NCBI GenBank assembly: GCA_019828595.1 | Contig: JAHQRK010000002.1 | Location: 2,852,001 to 2,916,000, forward strand | Direction of reading: 5' to 3' | DNA length: 64,000 nt | Origin: Aphanomyces cochlioides | Taxonomy: Eukaryota; Oomycota; Saprolegniomycetes; Saprolegniales; Verrucalvaceae | Shown: positions 51,764 through 62,277 of the stretch, one piece after another | How the letters are laid out: every line of letters starts with the position of its first letter | How positions within the stretch are numbered: position 1 is the first letter of the stretch | The notes under the pieces: model-generated | The model's input: only the letters and a program-made list of their open reading frames with translations | Told to the model about the DNA's origin: nothing | Databases searched by the model: none | Made by a program: the position numbers and the translations under genes

Positions 51764-52597
51764 TTAGAATAGCGTGTCGTTCTTGGGCTCAACGTCGAGG
51801 TCTCGGAATCGTAAGGAGCGACGGAGAGGAGGTAAGCCACAGTCCATGCGTAGTTGGCTTTCGTAGTCGTCGACATAGGACCGATATTCGCTGAGTTTTG
51901 ACAACGGGGTCCAGTACTTAGACCCGTCCACATGCTCGACCAGGTAGTCCATTTCGCGGGTCCCAGGTTCACGCTGCTTGTTTACGATGCGGTAGATGGG
52001 GGACCCAGAGTTGGTGTAAGCGACATCGTTGTCGGGGAATGAGACTAGGTCCACAAAGCTAGAGTTGGGTAGGCAGTCGAGAGTGAGGTCGTCTTGTTCG
52101 TCATCGCCCTGGCGTACGTCGTCGTTGTATGGGCGAGAGTAGTATCCTCGGAAAGATTTAAGGCGGTCCACGTTGACCGTGATGAGTTTATCAGGATGGG
52201 TAGGCACTTCAATCTGGTAAGTGTTTGGACCCAGACGTCGGTGGACCCAATAGGGGCCGTGCCAATGGGTCGCTAATTTGCGGGTCCGAGGGTCTGACGG
52301 ATCGTTCGAACTTGTAAAGTATTTGTACAGCCAGACTGACGATTGCTCTTCGAATTCAATGGGTTTGTGGTCGGTCCTTGCTCGTGCACTCTTGTTTTGG
52401 CCCGCGACCAGTTGTTTCTTGACGAGAGACCTGGTCTGTCGCCAAGACGACGCTAGTCTGCGCTTATATTGAGGTAGATCATCTGACTTCCAGGAGGGTC
52501 CCAAGTTGAGGAAGGCCAGATCGAGTGGAAGAGTCGGGTCCCGTCCAAATAGGCAAAAGTAAAGCGAGTCCCCAAGTGTCTCTTGGTAGGATGTTCT
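51764..52597 (-). pseudogene. Integrase C-terminal end with chromodomain-like segment
   Basis: This continues the integrase frame after an in-frame TAA at 52598-52600. It contains the capsule-like region (KLATHWHGPYWVHRRLGPNTYQI), then VDRLKSFRGYYSRP, and then a chromodomain-like stretch (YRIVNKQREPG...YLVEHVDGSKYWTPLSKL). Chromodomains direct chromovirus-type gypsy elements to particular chromatin. Because of the upstream stop it would not be made as part of the polyprotein in this copy. A start inside this region (52504) is not meaningful for an element of this type. Confidence 0.75.
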
Positions 52598-54120
52598 TTA
52601 TGCGAAAAGGAGACGAGGCAGGTAGGTGTCCCAGTCCGTGTGGTGGTCATTGACAAAGATTTTCAGCATTTGGATGATTGTGTGGTTGAAGCGTTCGACA
52701 AGACCCTGGCTCTGCGGGTGATAGGGGGCACTTGTAAGTTTGTGAATACCGAGTGTTGCGTACATGGTCTCAGCCAGCTCGGAGATGAAGTTAGAGCCAC
52801 GATCTGATAGGAGGCGGTTGGGCACACCAAAGCGGCAGAGGACCTCGTCGATAAGGGTCCGGGTGAACGTAGAGATTTTTAAGTCAGGGACCGGGAATGC
52901 TTCGATCCATCGGGTGAAGTAGTCCCCGAATACGAGGATGTATTTGTTCCCGTTCTCCGTCGTGGGCAAGGGTCCCAGCGCGTCGACCACCATAACGTCG
53001 AAGGGTCCCTTGAGGTCATAAATAGGCATCCTTTGCATGGGTCCCTGCCTCAGCGGGTGGCCTCCTTTGGCCTTGTTGCAGTCAGGGCACATGGTAACAA
53101 AGTCTTTGCAATCTTGAATCCAGTCGGTCCAGTATGCGGTCCGACGAATGCGTTCGCGGGTCTTGTTGAACCCGAGGTGTCCCGCAAATGGGGAACAGTG
53201 GCTGGTCCGGAGTACCTCCTCGATCATGGACCCGGGAATCATAGGGACCACGACCAATTCGGAATTCCGAAGGGGTGTTTCGATGGTGACGAAGCGGTAT
53301 ACAATGCCTTGGCGGATTGTAAATTGGTGTCCGTTCCTCGTGACAAGTTTGTGCAGTCGTGGGTCTACGGGCACTGCACCATCTTCGAGATAAGCACGGA
53401 TAGCAGCGATTTCAGGGTCGGACCCTTGTTCGTTGTAAAGTCTTGCTGTTGGACGGCCACGGGCGTTAAAGAGCTCGACCGTCGAGTTGGTAGAGGGTCC
53501 CTTCGCTGTTCGTTCAGGGTTCCTCGTAGGTGAGACCGGGGTGTTGAATCGCGCGCTCCGTACGCGACCGGAATTGTGATGTTGAGGAAGATATGTGGAG
53601 GGTTGCTCCCTGGCGAGGACTGCATCCTCGATGGCTCGGGTCCCGTCATTTTCAAGTGAGGTCTGTGCAAGGCGAGCGCGGGACCTTGTGAGGATAGGGC
53701 AAGCCAAGCGGGAGAGCCAATCAGCGGCACCATTAAGCTCGCCAGGCTTGTGGACTACCGTGTAGTCGAGGCCTTGAAGTTCCATAGCCCAACGGGCGAG
53801 TTTGTGATTTCCAGATCGGGTCCCGGTGTTGAAAAGCCATGTGAGGGTCTCGTGGTCCGTGTAGATGGTAAAATGGCGTCGATCGATGTAGGGTCTGAAC
53901 TTTCGAGTGGCCCATACGACACCATAACATTCGATTTCGGAGATACCAGAGTCCTTGTTATCCATTTCGCCTGGGCTTTGGACAGGGACTGAGAAGCATA
54001 TGCGATAACACGGTTCTTGCCTTGTTGTTTCTGCATCAGGACAACGCCAACAGCAATGTGGCTGGCGTCGACCCATATTGAAAAGGGAAGATCAAAGTCA
54101 GGGTGTGCCAGGACCGGCGG
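52598..54120 (-). pseudogene. RNase H and integrase region of pol
   Basis: RNase H-like sequence begins around 54120 in one frame and shifts near 53970 to the frame that runs to 52598 (YGVVWATRKFRPYIDRRHF, YTDHETLTWLF). Integrase follows: a zinc-binding HHCC domain (about 53230-53075; H...GHLGF...C-x-x-C) and a D-D-E core with D in VVDALGPLP, D in SDRGSNF and E in ERFNHTI. Catalytic residues are intact, but the frameshift before RNase H and the stop at 52598-52600 break the polyprotein. It supplied DNA insertion and RNA removal in the active ancestor. Confidence 0.85.
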
Positions 54121-54163
54121 TGAAACCAGTCGGCGTTTAAGTGTGTCGAGGGCTTGGTCACAT

Positions 54164-55615
54164 TCAGGTGTCCAGGTAAAGGGTGTCGGCCGATAATAGT
54201 GCCGTCAAGGGGGCCGCGATTTCGGCAAAGTCCTTGACAAAACGGCGAAAGTAGCCGGCGAGTCCGAGGAAGGCCCGGACCTCTGCCACATCTTTAAGAG
54301 GTTTGATGCGCAGGGCCGACTTGATTTTCTCCGGATTGGGTAGTAGTCCCGCAGGAGTGACGATGTGCCCGAGGAATGGTTCTGAGGACCGGCCCCACTT
54401 GCACTTCGACATTTTGAGTTTAAATCCCGCTTCGCGGAACTTGGACAGGACCTGACGCAGGCGAACGAGGTGTGTCCCGAAGTCTTCGCTAAAAACGATG
54501 CAGTCGTCGAGGTATACGAGGCAGGTCCGCCACTTGTAGTCCATCAGAATCTGCTCCATGAGTCGTTCAAAACACGGGACCGCGTTACAAAGACCGAACG
54601 GCATGACAAGCCACTCGTAAAGTCCGTACTTGCACGTGAAGGCGGTCTTTTCAATGATGTCCTTGGCCATCGGGACATTCCAGTATCCCGACGCAATGTC
54701 CATAGTTGAGAATAGTTTGGCCCGGCTAAGGACATCGAGTAAGTCGTCAATGCGGGGCATAGGGTAAGAGTCCTTGACTGTAACTTTGTTAAGGCGACGG
54801 TAGTCGATGCAAAAGCGTATGGACCCGTCAGGTTTTCGGATCATCAGAACTGGGCTGGCCCATGGACTCTTGGAGGGTCTGATTAGACCAAGGTCCTGGT
54901 GTTGGTTGATCTCAGCTTCCATTATGTCGTCTTTGGCCTTCGAGGTCCTGTACGGGGCCGATCGAATAGGGGCACTATCACGCGTGTCGATGCTGAATTC
55001 AACCAGGTGGGTCCGGCCCGGGGCCTTTGACGTATCCACAAATATGTCGGCGAAATTGAGTAAGGTCTTGCGAAGTAACTCGCGCTGCTCGACGCTGAGA
55101 CTCGAGTCTGCCCAGTCAATTGGTAGCTCTTTGACTGGTTGATTGGTTGTTTGTACTGGGCAAACAACACCAGAGGCCCCTAATGCAGTCAGGACCCGCT
55201 TGGGTTGTTCATTCTTGGGTGGGACCGATGACGAGGAGGTGGCTACAGAAACATCAGCGTCCGAGACGCTGGGTCCCATGGGTGATCGTTCGTCAAAGTC
55301 TTGAGGAAGAGCGGTCCATGTACCGATAGGAGCCGCAGAGTCAAGCACGATAGGGGACTCTGAGGGATTGATGACTTCCACATAGATGGTGGGTTGTGTA
55401 GTGTAAAGAGCAGCAGCCACATGAAGGAGAGTCTGCTTGGAAGGCTCAAGTAAGATTGTTGTTGATCGGGGAAGGTCTGTCCCGGCTTGGCAAGGCACCC
55501 AAGAGACGGAGCGTGGTGGGACCGTGGTAGTACAAGCAACTAGAGCATAGCCCGTAGGATGTTTAGGTGGTTTGTGACTCTGGAAGAGGGTCCAATGATA
55601 AGAGGTGGTCCCCAT
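54164..55615 (-). pseudogene. Reverse transcriptase region of pol
   Basis: The 483-codon open frame contains the reverse transcriptase blocks in order. These are IRKPDGSIRFCIDYRRLN, the first catalytic aspartate in STMDIASGYWN, MPFGLCNAVPCFERLM, and the YLDD active site (CLVYLDDCIVFSED). GHIVTPAGLL and the thumb region RAFLGLAGYFRRF follow. The frame ends prematurely at 54164, where a one-base change shifts the continuation into RNase H. It overlaps the protease frame by about 50 bp at its start, through another frame change. Confidence 0.88.
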
Positions 55616-57080
55616 CTTCCAACGTAAGAGTGTTATCGCGTAGATTGATCACGGCCCCAAGATAGCGTAGTAAGTCAATCCCGACTATGCAGTCGGTCAG
55701 GGCCGTGGACATGACCCAAAAGGGGAAGTCGACAGTGCGTCCTGCGATGCGGACCTTGAAGGTAGCACGTCCCAGCATTTCAAGGTTGGAACTGTCCGCG
55801 GATACAAAGTTCGACTTGGGCCGTGTGAGGGTCGGTTGTCCGAGGTGATGCCAGAATGTAGCGCTGATAAAGCTGCTAGTGGCACCAGTATCGATGATTG
55901 TTGTGGCCTTGGTTCCGTTGACATAGGCCTTGATAAAGGGGTCAGGTCCGTTGAGGGACCTGGTGTGACACACAGGTTGTATTCTTGCAATGAAACGACG
56001 AGTCCCTGGACAATCCGTAAATAGATCGTCATTGTAGCGTGGGTCCCGTTTTGCGCATCGTCTATGGTAGTTGCGTAGGTTACGGACCATTTGTTTGGTT
56101 GCTTGGATAGGGCTCAAATCATCATCGGGATATGCGATGGGCAGGTCGTCCCATGTGACAGGCGGGTGAGTATTGTTGCGCGAGGCAGAAGAGGGAAGAT
56201 TTGGCGTATGTGTAATGGATGTCAGGATCTGGACCGTGGCCACATGGTACGTTGGCGTATCGTCCGATTCATCGTCAGATTCACCAAACAAGTGGGGTCC
56301 CGGAGGGTCCGAGGGATAGTCGTCCTCGTCGTCAAGGACTGAGTATGGATTGACATCGGCCCATCCTATACGAGCAATGGATCGATTGGTACTGAAGTCT
56401 CGGTTCGCTTTTCGTGCTTCTTCGCATTTGCTTAGCGTGTCCGAGAACCATTTGAGCCACAAGTCCTCATCCTCTATGGTAGCAGGAGCCATAAGAAGGT
56501 GAGAATGCTCGGGTCCCAAGTCCAGCGACTTCAGAATTTTCTCGTGAGTGGGATTTTTGCGACGGGCCTTAATGCGGTCGAGTTGGCGACGAATGTCGGT
56601 CTTGGCGATAGGATGAAGGCGGTCCTCTATCTCCTTGTCGTAGTCCTCCACAGGGAATGAGAGTCTCTCTGTCAGTAAGGTAGAGACTTGTTCATAGGAG
56701 AATACAGGAGTCGGGACCGGTGCTGATGAAGACTCGGACAGCGATCCAGACAGTGAAGTGTCAGGTCCGAGAGCAGGAGTAAGCGCAGTGTTATTTCCAA
56801 GTGGGTTCGAGACAGTAGATGTAGGGACCGGTGTAGTGGTTGATTCCGTGAGTGAGTTGCGACCCAGGTCCGACTTGGGCGAACGAGTTGAGCTCGTCTG
56901 CTGGGGTCGTGACCGTGCAGAGGCCGGAGATGTCGAGTCTGTGGCTGTCACAGACGAAGATGTTCGAGTGGTTGGCGGTCCCGACTTGGGCTGACGTTGA
57001 GACGTCTGCTGGTGTCGGGACCTGCGAGGTTGAGGCGTGTGCACAGATGAATCATGAATATTTGCATTGATCTCTGGCAC
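55563..57080 (-). CDS. Retrotransposon protease region
   Basis: A 505-codon frame. The first half is low-complexity, rich in S, T, P and R. The retroviral-type aspartic protease lies near the C-terminal third, with the active-site motif IIDTGATSSFIS (about 55895-55860) and a hydrophobic flap/ILG-like region (DCIVGIDLLRYLGAVI). In the active ancestor it would have cleaved the gag-pol polyprotein. It overlaps the reverse transcriptase frame by about 50 bp, with a frame change between them. Confidence 0.75.
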   Translation of the reverse strand: MPEINANIHDSSVHTPQPRRSRHQQTSQRQPKSGPPTTRTSSSVTATDSTSPASARSRPQQTSSTRSPKSDLGRNSLTESTTTPVPTSTVSNPLGNNTALTPALGPDTSLSGSLSESSSAPVPTPVFSYEQVSTLLTERLSFPVEDYDKEIEDRLHPIAKTDIRRQLDRIKARRKNPTHEKILKSLDLGPEHSHLLMAPATIEDEDLWLKWFSDTLSKCEEARKANRDFSTNRSIARIGWADVNPYSVLDDEDDYPSDPPGPHLFGESDDESDDTPTYHVATVQILTSITHTPNLPSSASRNNTHPPVTWDDLPIAYPDDDLSPIQATKQMVRNLRNYHRRCAKRDPRYNDDLFTDCPGTRRFIARIQPVCHTRSLNGPDPFIKAYVNGTKATTIIDTGATSSFISATFWHHLGQPTLTRPKSNFVSADSSNLEMLGRATFKVRIAGRTVDFPFWVMSTALTDCIVGIDLLRYLGAVINLRDNTLTLEDGDHLLSLDPLPESQTT

Positions 57081-57152
57081 ATCGGAAATGTGCTGAGACT
57101 GGCTGGCCGAGGCGGATTCCGTCCCCGAAGGGTCCGACTCGGCGCCGTCTTC

Positions 57153-60100
57153 TCATGGAGCAGTCTTCTCAGGACAGAGAGAGCTGATATGTCCAACTTT
57201 CTTGCAGATGTTGCAGCGGCGTAATGACCGACTTCGCGGCACACAGAGCAACGGAGGTTTTTGCGATAGCAGTTGTCACGACCGTGTCCGGCTTGTTTAC
57301 AGCGACCACATATCTTGATTCCGGTGGTCGTTTTCATGTCAGGCTTGTCTGATATGATCACAGGGGTGATGTGTCCTGTTTGAGACAAGCCAGCGTTTTG
57401 GGAAGCATTAGGTGTAATCTGATGCGGTTCCGAAAGTCCAGGAGGTTGAGACCCAATTAGTGGCGCAGGTGGAACTGCGGACTGAGGAGCAAAAGGAGTA
57501 TAAGGATATCCATAAGATTGGCCATATCGTGGTGCAGGAGAAGGCTGAATCGGAGCGACAAAGTGGGGTCCCGTAGGGCGCAAAAGGGCATCCATGAGGG
57601 ACTGGTGTTGGCGGTCGGACCGCTCGATGTGAGCAACGAACTCTTTTTGTTGATCAAGGAGCGTAGTCAGAAGACGCTCTACGGTTGAGGGTTCGTCGAA
57701 GGAAACGCGGGACCCGCGACGATTGTGTCTTGGGGAACGCTGAGAAGTTCGGTCCGAAGATGCTTCCGACTGCGACGTATATGTTGAAGCGGTATCGGAG
57801 ACAGATCCGGCACGAGATTTGGGTCGAGATGCGGGCATAGGAGCATCGTCCAAAGGAATTTCACGAGCCCGGAGTAGCTTAACGCAGTCGGCGATCGTCT
57901 TGAGTTCGCGATCGGTATTTTCGAGGCAAGACTCGGTTTTGAGGTGACGGACTCCGAGCTTAAAGAGGTTCACACCTTGGTCCGCGGGAAAGCCGACCTC
58001 GTCGATGATCGACTGAAGTCGTGTAGCATAGGACCTGACTGTTTCATCCTCGTAGCGGACAAAGTCGTTCAGGAGGTCCGTGACCTTTTGACGCGAGGTC
58101 CGTAGACAAAACTGGTCCTGGAACTCGGCTAGAACATCAGACCACGTCTCGCCTTGCTTGGTTTTGGCGAAGGAAATCCACCACTTGCGCAGGGAAGGCG
58201 GGGTCTTGTCCGAGCATAGCTTCAGGCCCAAGAGAGAGCGACGATCGTTATCGCTTAGTTGGCATCGGTCTGCTGTTTCCAAGAGTTGACGGATGAAGAA
58301 CGCGCAATCATCTTGGTGGTCCGAGCTAGGAACAATGGTGAACTTAGTTGCTTGGCCAAGTTTCTTGTCTTGGTCCATAGCGTTGATGGATTCTTTGAGA
58401 TCGTTCATGTTTGATGTGAGTCCGGCAGCTAGAGAAGCAATTCGTTCGTTGAGGTCACGAACTAGAGCAGGAACCTCGTTAGAATCGGAAGATGTAGGGA
58501 CCGAGGTAGGTTCGGTCGCTTGCTGAGTCTCCGGGGTCTGGGTCCGGAGTTCTTGTAGTTCTTGTTGGTGTTGATTGATCTGTTCCTTCAGGGACAGTAC
58601 TTGTTTCGTTAGTTGAGAGTTCTCCCGAGTGAGGTCCGAGACACAGGCGCTAAGGTGCTTGTTGGACTTGCCGAGTTCTTCAAGTAGGCGGCGAGTTTCG
58701 CTGAATTCGGCTGGGACCCGTGTTTGGAAGTCGCTTTGGAGTAAGCGGAGAGACTGGACCTCTTGTTGTAGTTGATGAAGCTCGGTCTGAAAGCGGTCTT
58801 CGTTACAGAGAAGGCCGGACCGGAGTTGTTGGCAGACGGACGCTTGGCCTTGCAAGGACTGGCGCAATTCGAGAATGGTTTCTGACAGTGTTTGGATAGC
58901 TGTTTCATGGGTCTCTCGTGGGACCGTTTCAGCCAAAGATTTTTGAATGTGTGAGATTTGTGAATCCGTAACGGACCGGGTCGTTTCGACTGTCAATCCC
59001 ACTTGATGGACTTGGTCCGTTACTTGTTGGACTCTGTTGAGCAAGTCTTGTCGAGTAGAAGAGAGGCCCTGCTCCAGAGAAGAATGGTCCTCCTCAAGGA
59101 GTTGGGTCCTGTTGGACGCAACTTCTACTGCAGAAGTCAATGAACCCAGGGCCGAGTTGGCCCCGCGTTGGTCCACTAGCATTTGGTTGAGTTGTAGTGA
59201 AACTGGTGTCTCCGTGTAACGGACAGAATCTTGGAGGTCCAAGACACGCTGTGAAAGATCCGAAACCGTTGGCAACAGGGCAAGTCCATGATCAATTTCA
59301 GATATCTCCATATCCGTGGCGGAAGGATCCGTACGAGGTAAGTCCGTAAGCCCAAGAGGTATCTCAACCTGCTCACTTGTAGTGAACGTCAGACCGGGTA
59401 CAGCGGCAAGGACGTTGGATTGATCAGTGGGTCCCAGAAGAGGTGGGTCTCTGTGCACTGCTTGAGGTTGGTCATGAGTCCCAAAGCGGTCCCCACGTCG
59501 TGTAAGCTGGTAGTCCTCACTAGAGGGAGGTCCGTAAGGAAGAGCATATTCACGCGCAGGTACTTCAGAACTTGCAATTTGAGGCTGGGACTGATACTGA
59601 TGTGACCAGGGCTTGTAGACGACAAAGGGTCATGCGTCAAGGCCGGAAGTTCAGGGCCCTGACGATTTGCATGGTTGCCAGGTCCAGAAGCAATCAAGCC
59701 AAGTTCATCGTGTTCAGGCAATGGGAGCAATTGAGGAATGGTACGTGCGCTTGTTGTTTCAGTCACCGTTCGAGACACAACTGTTGTGACGGTCCTGGTG
59801 ATTGCACTCGAGGTTGGTGACAGAGTATCGGTTGAGTGTGAAAAAGGGACGATGCTCCCATCTTCAGGTGTGAAGGCATCATCGAAATGCACATGGTAGT
59901 AGACACAGGATCCCCATCGTATCGGACAAGGTCCTGTGTTGGAAAGGTAGAGTCGTCATAAGACTCCCAAAAAGGCAATTCTTCGAGCGAGCTGCGAGGC
60001 TCGAGAGACAATTCGTTTCCCGAGTGGTCCGATGGTGCAGCCTCACTGGCATCCAGTGGCGGAGACGGTACTAGGTCGGACTTGTTGTCGGACCCCATGT

Positions 60101-60266
60101 CTTCGTCGCTGTATTCGTCGGGCAGTTGTCGACTTTTCTTCTCGGGGTCTCGCTGTTCAGGCGAGTTAGCATGATGTAATCGGCGGTACTCAAGGTCCCG
60201 CTTTCGTAGCGTCGCTAAAGGCGACTCAGTGTAGGTAACAATGGCGGACTCAGTCACAGTGTTCAT
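57153..60266 (-). pseudogene. gag region with coiled coil and zinc knuckles, frameshifted
   Basis: The gag region spans at least four frame segments. 60266-59880 starts MNTVTESAIVTYTESPL and is acidic. About 59890-59520 is serine/threonine rich. 59458-57215 is the main part. A final short part ends at the stop at 57153-57155. Frame changes lie near 59885, between 59520 and 59458, and near 57215. The main part has a long heptad-rich coiled coil (about 59300-58600), a capsid-like region (YATRLQSIIDEVGFPADQG), and CCHC knuckles (CGRCKQAGHGRDNC, CSVCREVGH), with a third knuckle (CNICKKVGHISSLC) after the last shift. Capsid assembly and RNA binding are the family roles. This copy cannot make an intact gag. 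Confidence 0.8.
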
Positions 60267-60385
60267 TCGAGGTGGGTCCCTGTCAGAACCGGCAATAAAG
60301 GCATCGGCATGATCGGGACCAAGGTTGAGGTCTTCTTCTCTTCGAGGATCTATGTTTGCACGTTTTCAGGATCAAGTGGAGAGTA

Positions 60386-60401
60386 CCCTGCTTCTCCACC
60401 A
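60386..60401 (-). promoter_or_regulatory. Primer-binding site
   Basis: On the element's strand TGGTGGAGAAGCAGGG lies four bases inside the 5' LTR. A site beginning TGG next to the LTR is where a tRNA 3' end (CCA) primes reverse transcription. I cannot identify the tRNA from memory. Confidence 0.65.
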
Positions 60402-60405
60402 AATT

Positions 60406-60678
60406 TGTGACGTGGGGATGAGAGAGTCACAAATAATACAGGCAATCGAACACCAGGCAATCGTATTCTCGCTAGAAACTGAAGGACGCACAAGGTAGGA
60501 TGAAGACCTTGTTAGCACTTAAGGTGGAAATGAAATCTAATCTACACATGCATATGCAAGCTCGAGGACGAGGAGTCCTTTCATCGAGGATGAGGGACCT
60601 GTCGCGGAGGACGGTCCCTGGAAGGTTACTCGAAGGGATGCGTGTCAATCAGGTGGTGACACGCTCACCACCGTCACA
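60406..60678 (-). repeat. 5' LTR (273 bp)
   Basis: The partner of the LTR at 51113-51411, starting TGTGACG and ending CGTCACA. It carries the element's promoter in the active ancestor. About 99% identical to its partner outside the indels. Followed by the target duplication ACTC (60679-60682). Confidence 0.92.
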
Positions 60679-62167
60679 ACTCGAAATCAAACTTTTAAAG
60701 AAATATCCTGTCATGGCAGCAGGCACGTCGACAACAATGCAGATGGGTTGGCTGCGCTGTCTCGCCAGGGTTGTTTCTCATCGCCACGGAAAGTAAGTTG
60801 CTCGTAAGGGGTTAGCTTTCTATTCCTATCACGGCTTGAATGTGTCGGCGCTCAATGACAAACGAAGTTTTCGTCTACAAAGCTTGATGCTCCAGTCACA
60901 ATCCTCAAAGGAAACATCGTTCGATGAGTGAGGAATGAACGTTTGTTCAACATTACGACTGTCTCAGTGTAAGAGAGATTTCAATCGGTGCAAACATTCG
61001 ACTGCAAAGCAGGGACAATCAGGATTGACAACTGCTCTTATGGCAAGATGCTCTTCGGACTCTAAGATGTTGTGTCGCAAGCACCACCACTAACGGCACC
61101 CATGATAGTCAGAATTCACTTCATACCTGCTTCGAAAGCTATACTTGTCTTAAAGATGCCACTGTGAGCCAACAACGTCGATACATGCCCGGCCAGCCTC
61201 GTCAATACTTTTCCAAATTGCTCGTAACCACTTGGTGGTTTGCTCGTAGTATGGCTTGAAGAGCTTGGCGTAAATAAGTTCTCATTCCCCTGAATAAATT
61301 TGATGGACGCGACACTGTACAATCTTCAGCAAGGCTTCATAGATTACTGCTCAGTTTGTGTTGTGCCCGATGTCATCAACTGTGGCACACTGAGTTGTGG
61401 CAAAGCGAGCAGCACTCGCGAGACCGATCCAGCGGATGAGTTGGCGCCAACTGCACATCCTGATTGGTTGAACAGCGGTCAATTGCGGCTGCCAACGGGC
61501 TCATCTTTGCGATCGCCGGCGGTGGACTTTCAACCAAGCAGCAGACGATTCGAATGGAAAAAGCTGATCGCAACTAGCCAGGGCAACTCCTGCCAATGGA
61601 GAAGAGCCGACCAGACGATCGGCAGTGAGCGACAGCCTGCAGGAGCGTGTCATCAAGGCTCTGGCCAATTGAGAAAGTGGACAATGCCGATAGACCAATC
61701 GAGGAGCGAGAGCAGAGCATTTGAGAAGCTTGCGTGCGAGGTTAAGAGTAGCAAAGAAAGGAGAAGTTAGTCTTTCAGAGCTCTTTTTGGCTGGCGTTGA
61801 ATGAACCTCTAAGTTTGTGGCGTCCCGTCGAGAGAGTTTAAGCGCCAAGAAGTTTGCAGGAGTTCCGTGGGTCTGTCGAAAACCTGCACAGTCAATCGCC
61901 CTCACCAACGCCAGTCAACGCTAGGCGTAGCTCGTGGACAACCGAGCAACCAACCCCCTTTCCGGTCCTCCCCATCGTCTTTTCCCCCAGCAACGGTCAA
62001 CTACTGCGGACTTTCAACCCACAGTTGTGCCTCTCCATTTCCTTCGATCGCATCTGGTTCACCTAAAAGCCCCAGGCGACCTCTAACCGCCCCCCCCCCC
62101 TTTTCTTGCGGCGAGAAGCTCGGACTTCACTGATCCGACCATCCCACAGAGTAGAGAAATTTGAATT
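60679..62167. other. Intergenic right flank of the retrotransposon
   Basis: No recognised gene. On the minus strand a short coding-like piece (about 61295-61165, containing KLFKPYYEQTTKWLRAIWKS) may be a terminal exon or gene relic. Its family is unknown. A C-rich run of about ten bases lies near 62091-62101. Confidence 0.3.
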
Positions 62168-62214
62168 ACCCTAAATAAAATATTATTGACCAGAGATGAA
62201 CTATTATTTAGGGT
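62168..62214. repeat. 11-bp inverted repeat upstream of ABCA copy 4
   Basis: ACCCTAAATAA at 62168-62178 is perfectly inverted at 62204-62214, about 65 bp before the ATG of the truncated ABCA copy. It may be a promoter remnant or a transposon scar. Confidence 0.45.
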
Positions 62215-62277
62215 TGATATGATACCTTAAATAAAAAGTTGAGTGAAGGAGACATTCCACATGCATCATTGTCCAAA

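Larger units (their letters stand above)
51113..60678 (-). mobile_element. Ty3/gypsy LTR retrotransposon with chromodomain-like tail
   Basis: A 9566-bp element in minus orientation. Its LTRs start TGTGACG and end CGTCACA, and it is flanked by a 4-bp duplication, ACTC. In its own direction: 5' LTR, primer-binding site, gag with zinc knuckles, aspartic protease, reverse transcriptase, RNase H, integrase with a chromodomain-like end, polypurine tract, 3' LTR. The domain order (integrase after RNase H) marks Ty3/gypsy rather than Ty1/copia. The coding region carries several frameshifts and at least one nonsense codon, so this copy cannot move on its own. The LTRs differ by about three substitutions and a few indels, so it inserted recently. 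Confidence 0.93.

Noticed and set aside
51109..60683. A 5-bp target duplication for the retrotransposon (AACTC)
   Set aside because: Only ACTC is repeated exactly on both sides, given LTR ends TG...CA; the fifth base does not match.
60500..60796. A ~98-codon plus-strand ORF at the right end of the retrotransposon
   Set aside because: It lies inside the LTR and runs into flanking DNA. The same sequence exists in the other LTR and has no protein family.
61300..61908. Overlapping ORFs of 130-156 codons on both strands
   Set aside because: They are low in recognisable motifs and overlap each other in opposite directions. They are probably chance frames in GC-richer DNA.
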